Positions 1 to 8,990 are shown, counted from the first letter of the stretch. The stretch: DNA of 64,000 nt from Streptomyces sp. RerS4 (GCF_023515955.1 NZ_CP097322.1:2730001-2794000), one strand, 5' to 3'. The notes: generated by a model from the letters alone, not told the origin. Numbers and translations are program-made.

Positions 1-472
1 CGGCGCCCTCGTCTCGACCCCGCAGGATCTCAACTCCTTCTACCGCACCCTGTTGACCGGTGGCCTGCTGCCGCGACACCGGCTGGACCAGATGCGCTCC
101 ACCGTCGACGTCAAGGACGAGAAGGGGAACGTACTCATGCGCTACGGCCTCGGCATCTACACCATGGACACGCCGTGCGGCCCGGTCTGGGGGCACGACG
201 GAGGCGTCTGGGGGGCCGGCACCTGGAGCCTGTCCAGCCCCGACGGAGCCCGGCAGTTCACCGTCGGCCACAACCTGATGAAGTATCAGCGCCTCGACGA
301 GACCGGCACCGTCCTGCTCCCGCACCCGGCCGACGCCGCCCTGGTCGACTACCGCGACCTGGCCCTGTGCGGCACGACCGCACCGCGTACGCCGACCCCG
401 GCGCCCGGGGCCCGCGTGCTGCCGCAGGTCGTCCCGGCGCTCCCGGCGCCGCTGACGGCTGCCCTGCGCTGA
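1..472 (+). CDS. Serine hydrolase / class C beta-lactamase family, C-terminal part
   Basis: The reading frame is already open at base 2 and runs to the TGA at 470-472, so only about the last 156 residues of the protein are present. The segment WGHDGG is the H-x-G equivalent of the third active-site box (KTG) of D-alanyl-D-alanine carboxypeptidase and class C beta-lactamase family proteins. It is followed by the typical strand pattern ending in FTVGHNL. The nucleophile Ser-x-x-Lys and Tyr-x-Asn boxes would lie upstream of the window. Actinobacterial members are mostly secreted or membrane-anchored peptidases or esterases. The substrate cannot be told from this fragment. Confidence 0.8.
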   Translation, partial: GALVSTPQDLNSFYRTLLTGGLLPRHRLDQMRSTVDVKDEKGNVLMRYGLGIYTMDTPCGPVWGHDGGVWGAGTWSLSSPDGARQFTVGHNLMKYQRLDETGTVLLPHPADAALVDYRDLALCGTTAPRTPTPAPGARVLPQVVPALPAPLTAALR

Positions 473-498
473 GCCCGGACGCCGGGGGGGCAGAGGGG

Positions 499-1332
499 TC
501 AGTCCCACCAGAACGACCAGTGCGACTGCCCCACCACGGCCTCCTCCGCGTAGGCGGCGACCGTGCCGGACCCCTGCCAGACGTTGTCCGGGCAGAACGC
601 GAAGTGCTCCGCCGCCACGGCGAGCGCCTCGGCGGGGGTGCGGGGCGGAGCGGCCACGTAGAGGTCGAGCCGGTCGAAGCCGATCGCGAGGACGCGGGCG
701 TCGTAGCGCTCCTCCCACGAACGCAGGACGGCGCTGATCCGGGCGGTGTCGTCGTCGTGGTTGCACGGCCCCGACCAGCCGATCGCGGCCGGTACGTCGG
801 CCCGTCGGGCGGCGGGGACCAGCGCGAGGCGCGGGCGGCCGAGCCACCCGTCGGCGAGCAGCGCCCGGGTCGCGGCGTCGGCGGCGGCGTCCGCGTCCGG
901 CGTCGGGGTGCCGGGCGGGGCCAGGGGCGGACGGTCGCGCCCGAAGGGGGCGATCAGCTCCTCGCCTTCGGCGCCTTCGGCCGGGTCGGGTATCACCGCG
1001 TCCCAGTACTCCCGCAGCACGGTCTCGGCGTCGTGGTCGTCGGGGTCGCCGGCCCGGCCGGGGTCCAGGGCCCGGGTGTGCCACCACTCCTCCAGGCCCG
1101 AGCGGTCGTGCAGCAGCACGGCGGTGAGCCCCGCGGGGGCGGCCCAGGCCGCCGCCGGCACGTCCACCGGCCCGTCGGACACCCACAGCAGGGGCTGCCG
1201 GCGGGCCCGGCGCAGTCGACGGCGCACCGGACGGGTGATCACCGTGCCGGGTGGCAGACCGGGGATGTCGGCGCACGCGCGCAGCGGGCCGAAGAGGTCC
1301 GACGGGCGGGGCGGATCGGCGGCTTCGCTCAT
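499..1332 (-). CDS. DUF4253 domain-containing protein
   Basis: This encodes a 277-residue soluble protein. The C-terminal half carries the DUF4253 pattern: a central LAIGFDRLDLYVAAPP segment, then AEHFAFCPDN and a Trp-rich end HWSFWWD, which is a hallmark of the family. The function of the family is unknown; members are common in Streptomyces and in some polymorphic-toxin immunity contexts. The frame is open further upstream, to 1419, but that extension is Arg-rich and looks non-coding, so the ATG at 1332 was chosen. No signal peptide is visible. The convergent serine hydrolase gene ends 26 bases away. Confidence 0.75.
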   Translation of the reverse strand: MSEAADPPRPSDLFGPLRACADIPGLPPGTVITRPVRRRLRRARRQPLLWVSDGPVDVPAAAWAAPAGLTAVLLHDRSGLEEWWHTRALDPGRAGDPDDHDAETVLREYWDAVIPDPAEGAEGEELIAPFGRDRPPLAPPGTPTPDADAAADAATRALLADGWLGRPRLALVPAARRADVPAAIGWSGPCNHDDDTARISAVLRSWEERYDARVLAIGFDRLDLYVAAPPRTPAEALAVAAEHFAFCPDNVWQGSGTVAAYAEEAVVGQSHWSFWWD

Positions 1333-1471
1333 GGCGGCGACCGTAGCCGCCGCCACTGACACACGCCCAAGTCCCCTACGCCTGGATGCCCTTCGGCCTC
1401 CCGCCACCATGCGCGACACCGGCTGGGTCGACGCCCTGACCGGCCACCACCGCCCGCGCCTCCGCGCGCGG

Positions 1472-2269
1472 TTACAGCAGGCCCGCCGCCGACAGGAGGT
1501 AGGCCACCATCGGGTCGTAGAAGCGCGGGTCGCGTACGTGGTCGTCCAGCGGGACGGCGACCTGGAGGGTGCCCTCGGCCTCGGCGAGGAAGAGCGCCGG
1601 GTCGTTGCAGTCGGCGTACCCCACCGCGTCCAGCCCGCGCTGTGCGGCGCAGCCCGCCCAGCCGTGGTCGGCGACGACGAGGTCCGGCTGCGGCCGGCCC
1701 TGCGCCGCGAGGCCGTCGAGGATCGCCGCCATCGGTTCCGGCGAATGGGTGTGCCACAGGGTCGCGCCCCGCTCCAGTACGGCCACGTCCGCGAACTGCC
1801 ACACCGAGCCCTCGTCGGCGATCAGGCCCTGCGGGATGACGACGATCTCGCAGCCGGTGGCGCGCAGCGCGGCGGCGGTGGCCCGATGGACGTCGAGGAG
1901 GCCGCCGGGGTGCCCGGTGGCGAACAGCACGCTGTGCCGGTCGAGGGCGGCCTTGTGGAGCCGGGCCGCGAGCCGGTCCAGGGCGCCCACGGTCAGCTCG
2001 GGGTCGATGGTGTCCTGCCCGAAGCGGTAGGCGGCGTCGTCGATGACCCCGCAGCGCTCGGCCATCACGGCCAGGACGTCCTGTTCGTCGGCCCAGCGGT
2101 CGCCGAGTTCCAGACCCAGCCAGTAGTGCCGGTCTCCGTTCGCGAGCTTGCGGTAGTGGCTCAGGTTGTTCTCGCGCGGGGTGGCCACCTGTCCGGCGAT
2201 GCGGGTGCGGACGAGGTGGTCGATGAGCTCGGCGCGGCTGGGTACGGGCGTCTCTATCGGCTTCGGCAT
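1472..2269 (-). CDS. Phosphatase-annotated conserved protein
   Basis: This encodes about 265 residues with no signal peptide. Visible features are a conserved N-terminal block (ENNLSHYRKLANGDRHYWLGLELG), FATGHPGGLLDVH in the middle, and DLVVADHGWAG near residue 210. The latter two look like ligand-binding loops of a Rossmann-like fold. Streptomyces homologues are usually labelled phosphatase, but I see no classical phosphatase signature, so the activity is unproven. In-frame ATGs at 2269, 2278 and 2293 are all possible; none has a strong Shine-Dalgarno sequence and 2269 is the most conservative choice. It is transcribed away from the DUF4253 gene's promoter side and reads toward it. Confidence 0.65.
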   Translation of the reverse strand: MPKPIETPVPSRAELIDHLVRTRIAGQVATPRENNLSHYRKLANGDRHYWLGLELGDRWADEQDVLAVMAERCGVIDDAAYRFGQDTIDPELTVGALDRLAARLHKAALDRHSVLFATGHPGGLLDVHRATAAALRATGCEIVVIPQGLIADEGSVWQFADVAVLERGATLWHTHSPEPMAAILDGLAAQGRPQPDLVVADHGWAGCAAQRGLDAVGYADCNDPALFLAEAEGTLQVAVPLDDHVRDPRFYDPMVAYLLSAAGLL

Positions 2270-2399
2270 GCGGCCCATTCTGCCGCCGTACACCCGGAGT
2301 CGTCCGTTCCGTCCCGCCGACCGGACGAAGCCTCAACCCCCGCCGCCCCACCGCCGACCCGCGTCGAGAGCCCCCCGCCGCCCGCGTCGCGGGATCCGC

Positions 2400-2978
2400 T
2401 CAGCGCGACAGTGCCGCGAACGCTCCGTCAGCGAGGCGGCGCAGCAGGGATTCGGTCGCCTCCCGGCCCAGGGCCGCCAGGTGGGGCGTGGAGTTCAGCA
2501 GCCCGAACACCGCGTGCACGCAGACCCGTACCTCCGCCTCGCCCACCTCGGGGTGCAGCTCCCGCACGACGTCCACCCACAGCTCCACGTACTGCCGCTG
2601 GAGCTGGCGCACGAGCTTGCGGTCGGCCTCCCGCAGCCGGTCGAGCTCCCGGTCGTGGAGGATGATCAGCGCCCGGTCGTCCAGTGCGAAGTCGACGTGC
2701 CCCTCGACGAGCGAGGCCAGCACCTCCTCGGGCCTCCCGGCCGCCTCCTCCACGCGCCGCCGGCCCCCCGTGAGCAGCCGCTCGCTGATGCCGACGAGCA
2801 GCTCGGCGAGCATCGCGTCCTTGCCCGCGAAGTGCCGGTACAGGCCGGGACCGCTGATGCCGACGGCGGCGCCTATCTCGTCCACGCCGACGCCGTGGAA
2901 TCCGCGCTCCGCGAAGAGACGAGCGGCCTCACTGAGGATCTGCTCGCGACGGGTGGGGGCGGCCGCTCTGGTGCTCAT
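2400..2978 (-). CDS. TetR-family transcriptional regulator, probable repressor of the adjacent acyl-CoA operon
   Basis: This is a 192-residue protein. Residues 8-55 form a TetR helix-turn-helix (LFAERGFHGVGVDEIGAAVG...LYRHFAGKDAML). The remainder is the helical ligand-binding and dimerisation domain. It is divergent from the catabolic operon starting at 3084, and the 105-bp gap holds two matching palindromes (3001-3018 and 3032-3047). That arrangement is typical of a local repressor that senses an acyl-CoA or a related metabolite. Ligand identity is inferred from context only. The ATG at 2978 is the natural start. Confidence 0.88.
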   Translation of the reverse strand: MSTRAAAPTRREQILSEAARLFAERGFHGVGVDEIGAAVGISGPGLYRHFAGKDAMLAELLVGISERLLTGGRRRVEEAAGRPEEVLASLVEGHVDFALDDRALIILHDRELDRLREADRKLVRQLQRQYVELWVDVVRELHPEVGEAEVRVCVHAVFGLLNSTPHLAALGREATESLLRRLADGAFAALSR

Positions 2979-3000
2979 GGGAATCCATTCTAGACAGGGC

Positions 3001-3018
3001 GGTTAGCGCTCGTTAACC
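3001..3018. promoter_or_regulatory. Candidate TetR operator 1
   Basis: GGTTAGCGCTCGTTAACC is an imperfect inverted repeat in the gap between the divergent TetR and carboxylase genes. Its core (TTAGCGCTCGTTAA) matches the second site 30 bp away, about three helical turns. Confidence 0.6.
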
Positions 3019-3031
3019 TGGAGCCACACGC

Positions 3032-3047
3032 GTTAACGCTCATTAAC
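3032..3047. promoter_or_regulatory. Candidate TetR operator 2
   Basis: GTTAACGCTCATTAAC is an inverted repeat sharing the TTAAcGCTCrTTAA core with the site at 3001-3018. It lies 37 bp upstream of the carboxylase start codon, where a bound repressor would block transcription or RNA polymerase entry. Confidence 0.6.
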
Positions 3048-3083
3048 AAAGCAAAGCATGCACCGAGCAAGGGAGCTCGACCG

Positions 3084-4700
3084 ATGCAGCAGGCACCAGT
3101 GCTGACGAGCGCCGCGGACCCGGCGTCCGAGGCCTGGCGGACCAATGAGGCCGCCCACCGCGAGCTCGCCGAGGGCCTGCGCGCCCGGTTGGACGCGGCC
3201 CGGCTCGGCGGCGGCGAGAAGGCCCGCGCCCGCCACACCGCCCGCGGGAAGCTGCTTCCCCGCGACCGCGTGGACACCCTCCTCGACCCGGGGTCGCCCT
3301 TCCTGGAGCTGGCCCCGCTGGCCGCCGAGGGGATGTACGGGGGCGCGGCCCCGGCCGCCGGGGTGATCGCGGGCATCGGCCGGGTCAGCGGCCGCGAGTG
3401 CGTGATCGTCGCGAACGACGCCACCGTCAAGGGCGGCACGTACTACCCGATGACCGTCAAGAAGCACCTGCGGGCCCAGGAGGTGGCCCTGGAGAATCGT
3501 CTCCCCTGCCTCTACCTGGTCGACTCCGGCGGCGCCTTCCTGCCCATGCAGGACGAGGTCTTCCCCGACCGCGAGCACTTCGGGCGGATCTTCTACAACC
3601 AGGCCCGCATGTCGGGGGCCGGCATCCCGCAGATCGCCGCCGTCCTCGGCTCCTGCACGGCGGGCGGCGCGTACGTCCCGGCGATGAGCGACGAGGCCGT
3701 CATCGTGCGCGGCCAGGGCACGATCTTCCTGGGCGGCCCGCCGCTGGTGAAGGCCGCCACCGGCGAGGTGGTCACGGCCGAGGAGCTGGGCGGCGGCGAG
3801 GTCCACTCGCGGGTCTCCGGAGTGACCGACCACCTCGCGGAGGACGACGCGCACGCGCTGCGGATCGTCCGGAACATCGTGGCGACCCTCCCCGGGCGCG
3901 GCGCCCTGCCCTGGTCGGTCGAGGCGCCGGAGGAGCCGAAGGTGGACCCGTACGGGCTGTACGGCGCGGTCCCGGTCGACTCCCGCACGCCCTACGACGC
4001 CCGCGAGATCATCGCCCGGATCGTGGACGGGTCCCGCTTCCAGGAGTTCAAGTCCGAGTTCGGGCAGACCCTGGTCACCGGCTTCGCCCGGATCCACGGC
4101 CACCCGGTCGGGATCATCGCCAACAACGGCATCCTGTTCTCCGAATCCGCGCAGAAGGGCGCCCACTTCATCGAGCTGTGCGACCAGCGCGGCATCCCGC
4201 TGCTCTTCCTCCAGAACATCTCGGGCTTCATGGTCGGTCGCGACTACGAGGCGGGCGGCATCGCCAAGCACGGCGCCAAGATGGTCACCGCCGTGGCCTC
4301 CACCCGGGTTCCGAAGCTGACCGTGGTGGTCGGCGGCAGCTACGGCGCGGGCAACTACTCGATGTGCGGCCGGGCGTACTCGCCCCGCTTCCTGTGGATG
4401 TGGCCCAACGCCAAGATCTCCGTGATGGGCGGCGAGCAGGCCGCCTCCGTCCTGGCCACGGTCAAGCGCGACCAGCTCGAAGGCGCCGGGCAGGAATGGC
4501 CCGTCGAGGACGAGGAGGCCTTCAAGGCTCCCGTCCGGGCGCAGTACGAGGAGCAGGGCAACGCCTACTACGCCACGGCGCGGCTGTGGGACGACGGGGT
4601 CATCGACCCGCTGGAGACCCGGCAGGTGCTGGGACTGGCTCTGACCGCGTGCGCGAACGCCCCCCTGGGCGAGTCGGGCTTCGGCATCTTCCGTATGTGA
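3084..4700 (+). CDS. accD1: Acyl-CoA carboxylase carboxyltransferase (beta) subunit, methylcrotonyl-CoA type
   Basis: This 538-residue protein has both crotonase-fold carboxyltransferase domains. It transfers CO2 from biotinylated carrier protein to an acyl-CoA. The block [17 protein letters not shown], the [15 protein letters not shown] loop and [16 protein letters not shown] resemble the methylcrotonyl-CoA carboxylase beta branch (AccD1/LiuB) more than the propionyl-CoA branch. The next gene supplies biotin carboxylase plus carrier, and HMG-CoA lyase and an acyl-CoA dehydrogenase follow, supporting leucine/isovalerate breakdown. A GGGAG ribosome site precedes the ATG. Substrate choice is inferred from sequence branch and context. 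Confidence 0.9.
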   Translation: MQQAPVLTSAADPASEAWRTNEAAHRELAEGLRARLDAARLGGGEKARARHTARGKLLPRDRVDTLLDPGSPFLELAPLAAEGMYGGAAPAAGVIAGIGRVSGRECVIVANDATVKGGTYYPMTVKKHLRAQEVALENRLPCLYLVDSGGAFLPMQDEVFPDREHFGRIFYNQARMSGAGIPQIAAVLGSCTAGGAYVPAMSDEAVIVRGQGTIFLGGPPLVKAATGEVVTAEELGGGEVHSRVSGVTDHLAEDDAHALRIVRNIVATLPGRGALPWSVEAPEEPKVDPYGLYGAVPVDSRTPYDAREIIARIVDGSRFQEFKSEFGQTLVTGFARIHGHPVGIIANNGILFSESAQKGAHFIELCDQRGIPLLFLQNISGFMVGRDYEAGGIAKHGAKMVTAVASTRVPKLTVVVGGSYGAGNYSMCGRAYSPRFLWMWPNAKISVMGGEQAASVLATVKRDQLEGAGQEWPVEDEEAFKAPVRAQYEEQGNAYYATARLWDDGVIDPLETRQVLGLALTACANAPLGESGFGIFRM

Positions 4701-4723
4701 CGTGTGACGTGAGGACCTCACTG

Positions 4724-6799
4724 ATGTTCAGCACTGTTCTGGTCGCGAACCGGGGCGAGATCGCGGTCCGGGTCATCCGCACCCTGCGGGACCTCGGCAT
4801 CCGCTCCGTGGCCGTCTTCAGCGACGCGGACGCCGACGCCCGCCACGTACGGGAGGCCGACACGGCCGTCCGGATCGGCCCGGCGGCCGCCGCCGAGAGC
4901 TACCTGTCGGTGGAGCGGCTGCTCGACGCCGCCCGGCGCACGGGCGCCGAGGCGGTCCACCCCGGCTACGGCTTCCTCGCCGAGAACGCCGCCTTCGCGG
5001 CGGCCTGCGCGGAGGCCGGGTTGGCCTTCATCGGCCCGCCGGCCTCGGCGATCTCCCTGATGGGCGACAAGATCCGGGCCAAGGAGACGGTGAAGGCGGC
5101 CGGCGTTCCGGTGGTCCCCGGCTCCTCGGGCAGCGGCCTGTCCGACGCCGAACTGACCGCCGCCGCCCGTGACATCGGCATGCCGGTGCTGCTGAAGCCC
5201 TCGGCGGGCGGCGGCGGCAAGGGCATGCGCCTGGTCCGCGACGCCGCCGTGCTGGGCGAGGAGATCGCGGCGGCGCGCCGCGAGGCGCGGTCCTCGTTCG
5301 GTGACGACACGCTGCTGGTGGAGCGGTGGATCGACCGGCCCCGGCACATCGAGATCCAGGTCCTGGCGGACGCCCACGGGAACGTGGTGCACCTGGGCGA
5401 GCGCGAGTGCTCGCTCCAGCGGCGCCACCAGAAGGTGATCGAGGAGGCGCCGTCCGTCCTGCTGGACGACAAGACGCGGGCGGCGATGGGCGAGGCCGCG
5501 GTGAACGCGGCGCGGTCCTGCGGGTACGTGGGTGCGGGGACGGTGGAGTTCATCGTCCCCGGCGGGGACCCGTCCTCGTACTACTTCATGGAGATGAACA
5601 CCCGGCTCCAGGTCGAGCACCCGGTGACGGAGCTGATCACGGGCCTGGACCTGGTCGAGCAGCAGCTACGGGTCGCCGCCGGCGAGGCCCTGGCCTTCGA
5701 CCAGTCGGCCGTCACCCTGACCGGCCACGCCATCGAGGCGCGGGTCTGCGCGGAGGACCCGGCGCGGGGGTTCCTGCCCTCCGGGGGCATGGTCCTCGCC
5801 CTGTCCGAGCCCTCGGGAGGCTCCGTCCGGACGGACTCCGGGCTGGTGGCGGGGGTGGACACGGGGTCGACGTACGACCCGATGCTGTCGAAGGTGATCG
5901 CGTACGGGCCCGACCGGGCGGCGGCCTTGCGGGTCCTGCGGGGGGCGCTGGCGGACACGGTGATCCTGGGCGTCCAGACCAACACTGGTTTCCTGCGGAG
6001 GCTGTTGGCGCATCCGGATGTCGTCTCCGGCGACCTGGACACGGGGCTGGTCGAGCGCGACCTGGGCTCGTTGCTCCCGGAGGGCGTCCCGCCGGAGGTG
6101 TACGCCACAGCTGCGCTGCTGGCCCGGGCTTCTCTCCCCCACCCCGCCCCTTCCCGAGACCGGGCTCTGCCCGGACCCGCGCCTCAAACGCCGGCTGGGC
6201 TGGATGGTGCCGCCTGGGTCGACCCGTTCGACGCCGCCAACGGCTGGCGCCTCGGCGGCACCCCCGCCTGGACGGTCCACCACTTCCGCCTCCCGGGCCA
6301 GGAGCCGCTCACGGTCCGCACCCGCCCCTCGGGCACCGAGACGGAACTGCTCCTCACGGCCGCACACGACGGCAACGCCGCCCGGGGCCGCGTCGTCGCC
6401 CGTACGCACGACCGCGTCACCGTCGAGCTCGACGGGGTCACCCACACGTTCAGCCACGCCACCTCCCCGGAGGGGACCTGGCTCGGGCGGGACGGCGACT
6501 CCTGGCACGTCCAGGTCCACGACCCCGTCGCCGCGAGCCTCGGCGGCGCGGGCAGGAGCGGGGTGGACACCCTGGCCGCCCCGATGCCCGGCACCGTGAC
6601 CGTCGTCAAGGTGGCCGTCGGCGACACCGTGGTCGCCGGTCAGAGCCTGCTCGTCGTCGAGGCGATGAAGATGGAGCACGTCATCGCCGCCCCGCACGCC
6701 GGCACCGTCACCGAACTCGACGTCACCCCCGGCACCACCGTGGCCATGGACCAGATCCTGGCCGTGGTCACCCCCGAGGCGACCGAGGAGGACGCGTGA
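4724..6799 (+). CDS. accA1: Acyl-CoA carboxylase alpha subunit (biotin carboxylase plus carrier domain)
   Basis: This is a 691-residue fused subunit. Residues 1 to about 450 form the ATP-grasp biotin carboxylase (start MFSTVLVANRGEIAVRVIRTL; GGGGKGMR ATP loop; MEMNTRLQVEHPVTE). The C-terminal 70 residues form the biotin carrier domain with EAMKMEH, where Lys649 is the biotinylation site. It works with the upstream beta subunit, from which it is separated by 23 bases. Residues about 472-493, in the linker between the domains, are encoded by a piece of DNA that looks like a common Streptomyces intergenic repeat (see 6139-6202). The stop codon overlaps the next gene's GTG. The frame is open far upstream, but the ATG at 4724 matches the family start. 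Confidence 0.92.
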   Translation: MFSTVLVANRGEIAVRVIRTLRDLGIRSVAVFSDADADARHVREADTAVRIGPAAAAESYLSVERLLDAARRTGAEAVHPGYGFLAENAAFAAACAEAGLAFIGPPASAISLMGDKIRAKETVKAAGVPVVPGSSGSGLSDAELTAAARDIGMPVLLKPSAGGGGKGMRLVRDAAVLGEEIAAARREARSSFGDDTLLVERWIDRPRHIEIQVLADAHGNVVHLGERECSLQRRHQKVIEEAPSVLLDDKTRAAMGEAAVNAARSCGYVGAGTVEFIVPGGDPSSYYFMEMNTRLQVEHPVTELITGLDLVEQQLRVAAGEALAFDQSAVTLTGHAIEARVCAEDPARGFLPSGGMVLALSEPSGGSVRTDSGLVAGVDTGSTYDPMLSKVIAYGPDRAAALRVLRGALADTVILGVQTNTGFLRRLLAHPDVVSGDLDTGLVERDLGSLLPEGVPPEVYATAALLARASLPHPAPSRDRALPGPAPQTPAGLDGAAWVDPFDAANGWRLGGTPAWTVHHFRLPGQEPLTVRTRPSGTETELLLTAAHDGNAARGRVVARTHDRVTVELDGVTHTFSHATSPEGTWLGRDGDSWHVQVHDPVAASLGGAGRSGVDTLAAPMPGTVTVVKVAVGDTVVAGQSLLVVEAMKMEHVIAAPHAGTVTELDVTPGTTVAMDQILAVVTPEATEEDA
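6139..6202 (+). repeat. Putative dispersed Streptomyces repeat inserted in-frame in accA1
   Basis: The segment reads CACCCCGCCCCTTCCCGAG, then a CCGGG...CCCGG hairpin, then GCGCCTCAAACGCCGGCTGG. I recognise this layout from a high-copy, usually intergenic, GC-rich repeat in Streptomyces genomes. Here it sits inside the coding sequence between the carboxylase and carrier domains and keeps the frame open. Only this copy was noticed in the window, so the repeat identity rests on memory. Confidence 0.5.
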
Positions 6800-7728
6800 A
6801 CGGCCTGCCCATGACCTTCCCGGCCCCCGGACTGCCGGCCCGCGTCCGCATCCACGAGGTGGGCGCCCGCGACGGACTGCAGAACGAGAAGACGGCCGTA
6901 CCGACCGAGGTGAAGGCGGAGTTCATCCACCGCCTCGCCGCCGCCGGGCTGACCACCGTCGAGGCCACCAGCTTCGTCCACCCCAGGTGGGTGCCGCAGT
7001 TGGCCGACGCCGAGCAGCTCTACCCGCTGCTCTCCGACGTACGGGCCGACCTGCCCGTCCTCGTGCCCAACGAGCGCGGTCTGGAACGCGCCCTCGCCCT
7101 GGGGGCCTCCCGGATCGCCGTCTTCGGCTCGGCCACGGAGACCTTCGCCGCGCGCAACCTGAACCGCACCGTCGACGAGTCCCTCGCCATGTTCGAGCCG
7201 GTCGTCGCCCGCGCCAAGGAGCAGAAGGCGCATGTGCGCGGCTACCTCTCCATGTGCTTCGGCGACCCGTGGGAGGGGGCCGTTCCCGTCCACCGGGTGG
7301 TCCGCGTGGCCAGGGCGCTGCTCGACCTCGGCTGTGACGAGCTGAGCCTCGGCGACACCATCGGCGTCGCCACACCCGGCCACGTACAGGAGCTGTTGTC
7401 GGCCCTGAACGAGGCGGGCGTGGGCACCGACCGCATCGGCGTCCACTTCCACGACACCTACGGTCAGGCCCTCTCCAACACCCTCGCCGCGCTCCGGCAC
7501 GGCGTGACCACGGTCGACGCCTCCGCCGGCGGGCTCGGCGGGTGCCCGTACGCCAAGAGCGCCACCGGGAACCTCGCCACCGAGGACCTGGTGTGGATGC
7601 TCGACGGTCTCGGCATCGAGACCGGGGTCGACCTGGCCGCCCTCACCGCCACGAGCGTGTGGATGGCCGAACGGCTGGGACGCCCCAGCCCCTCCCGTAC
7701 CGTCCGCGCCCTCTCCCACAAGGAGTAA
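6796..7728 (+). CDS. Hydroxymethylglutaryl-CoA lyase
   Basis: This 310-residue TIM-barrel enzyme cleaves 3-hydroxy-3-methylglutaryl-CoA to acetyl-CoA and acetoacetate, the last step of leucine degradation. The sequence shows the metal and catalytic motif GARDGLQNE near the N-terminus, HFHDTYG, and the flexible catalytic cysteine loop GLGGCPYAKSATGN. The GTG start at 6796 overlaps the accA1 stop (GTGA) and has GAGGAGG just upstream; an ATG at 6811 is a less likely alternative. The overlap implies translational coupling with the carboxylase. Its stop overlaps the first ATG of the following acyl-CoA dehydrogenase gene. Confidence 0.92.
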   Translation: MNGLPMTFPAPGLPARVRIHEVGARDGLQNEKTAVPTEVKAEFIHRLAAAGLTTVEATSFVHPRWVPQLADAEQLYPLLSDVRADLPVLVPNERGLERALALGASRIAVFGSATETFAARNLNRTVDESLAMFEPVVARAKEQKAHVRGYLSMCFGDPWEGAVPVHRVVRVARALLDLGCDELSLGDTIGVATPGHVQELLSALNEAGVGTDRIGVHFHDTYGQALSNTLAALRHGVTTVDASAGGLGGCPYAKSATGNLATEDLVWMLDGLGIETGVDLAALTATSVWMAERLGRPSPSRTVRALSHKE

Positions 7729-7736
7729 TGAAGACC

Positions 7737-8897
7737 ATGGCCCTCGACCACCGGCTCACACCCGAGCACGAGGAACTCCGGCGTACCGTCGAGGAGTTCG
7801 CGCACGACGTCGTCGCGCCCAAGATCGGCGACCTGTACGAGCGGCACGAGTTCCCGTACGAGATCGTCCGCGAGATGGGCCGCATGGGCCTGTTCGGCCT
7901 GCCCTTCCCGGAGGAGTACGGCGGCATGGGCGGCGACTACCTGGCGCTGGGCATCGCCCTGGAGGAGCTGGCCCGCGTCGACTCCTCGGTCGCCATCACC
8001 CTGGAGGCGGGCGTCTCCCTGGGCGCCATGCCGATCCACCTCTTCGGCACCGAGGAGCAGAAGCGGCAGTGGCTGCCGAAGATGTGCTCCGGCGAGATCC
8101 TCGGCGCCTTCGGCCTGACCGAGCCCGACGGCGGTTCCGACGCCGGCGGCACCCGCACCACCGCCGTCAAGGACGGCGACGAGTGGGTGATCAACGGCTC
8201 GAAGTGCTTCATCACCAACTCCGGTACGGACATCACCGGTCTGGTCACCGTCACGGCCGTCACGGGCCGCAAGGCCGACGGCCGCCCGGAGATCTCCTCG
8301 ATCATCGTCCCGTCGGGCACCCCCGGCTTCACGGTGGCCGCACCGTACTCGAAGGTCGGCTGGAACGCGTCGGACACCCGTGAGCTGTCCTTCCAGGACG
8401 TACGGGTCCCCCTGGCCAACCTGGTCGGCGAAGAGGGCCGCGGCTACGCCCAGTTCCTGCGCATCCTCGACGAGGGCCGGATCGCCATCTCGGCGCTCGC
8501 CACCGGTCTCGCGCAGGGCTGCGTGGACGAGTCGGTGAAGTACGCGAAGGAGCGCAGGGCCTTCGGCCGGCCGATCGGCGACAACCAGGCCATCCAGTTC
8601 AAGCTCGCGGACATGGAGATGCGCGCGCACATGGCGCGGATCGGCTGGCGCGACGCCGCCTCGCGGCTGGTGGCCGGGGAGCCGTTCAAGAAGGAGGCGG
8701 CCATCGCGAAGCTGTACTCCTCCACGGTCGCCGTGGACAACGCCCGTGACGCCACGCAGATCCACGGCGGCTACGGCTTCATGAACGAGTACCCGGTGGC
8801 CCGGATGTGGCGGGACTCGAAGATCCTGGAGATCGGCGAGGGCACGAGCGAGGTGCAGCGGATGCTGATCGCCCGTGAGCTGGGCTTCAGCGCCTGA
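7737..8897 (+). CDS. acdH: Acyl-CoA dehydrogenase (isovaleryl-CoA type)
   Basis: This is a 386-residue FAD enzyme of the short/branched-chain acyl-CoA dehydrogenase family. Visible blocks are GAFGLTEPDGGSDAGG (FAD and substrate contact), FITNSGTD, and the C-terminal YGFMNEYPVARMWRDSKILEIGEGTSE with the conserved Glu region. It would oxidise isovaleryl-CoA or a related branched acyl-CoA and feed electrons to ETF. It matches the position of S. coelicolor acdH (recalled). An ATG at 7728 overlaps the previous stop but sits only 2 nt from AGGAG; 7737 has normal spacing and matches the usual MALDHRL start. A strong hairpin follows the gene. Confidence 0.9.
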   Translation: MALDHRLTPEHEELRRTVEEFAHDVVAPKIGDLYERHEFPYEIVREMGRMGLFGLPFPEEYGGMGGDYLALGIALEELARVDSSVAITLEAGVSLGAMPIHLFGTEEQKRQWLPKMCSGEILGAFGLTEPDGGSDAGGTRTTAVKDGDEWVINGSKCFITNSGTDITGLVTVTAVTGRKADGRPEISSIIVPSGTPGFTVAAPYSKVGWNASDTRELSFQDVRVPLANLVGEEGRGYAQFLRILDEGRIAISALATGLAQGCVDESVKYAKERRAFGRPIGDNQAIQFKLADMEMRAHMARIGWRDAASRLVAGEPFKKEAAIAKLYSSTVAVDNARDATQIHGGYGFMNEYPVARMWRDSKILEIGEGTSEVQRMLIARELGFSA

Positions 8898-8947
8898 TCC
8901 AGAGCCTGTCGGTGCCGGGCCCAGGGCCCGTTCGGCGTGCGCGGAGG

Positions 8948-8978
8948 TAAGGGGACCCGAGAACTAAGGGTCCCCTTA
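8948..8978 (+). terminator. Hairpin after the acyl-CoA operon
   Basis: An 11-bp perfect stem (TAAGGGGACCC / GGGTCCCCTTA) with a 9-base loop, 50 bases after the acdH stop. There is no long T run. It separates the catabolic operon from the iron-regulated desE promoter. Confidence 0.7.
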
Positions 8979-8990
8979 CTGCTTTCGGCC

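Noticed and set aside
3033..4721. 562-residue antisense frame over accD1
   Set aside because: Shadow frame produced by GC-rich third positions; no motif.
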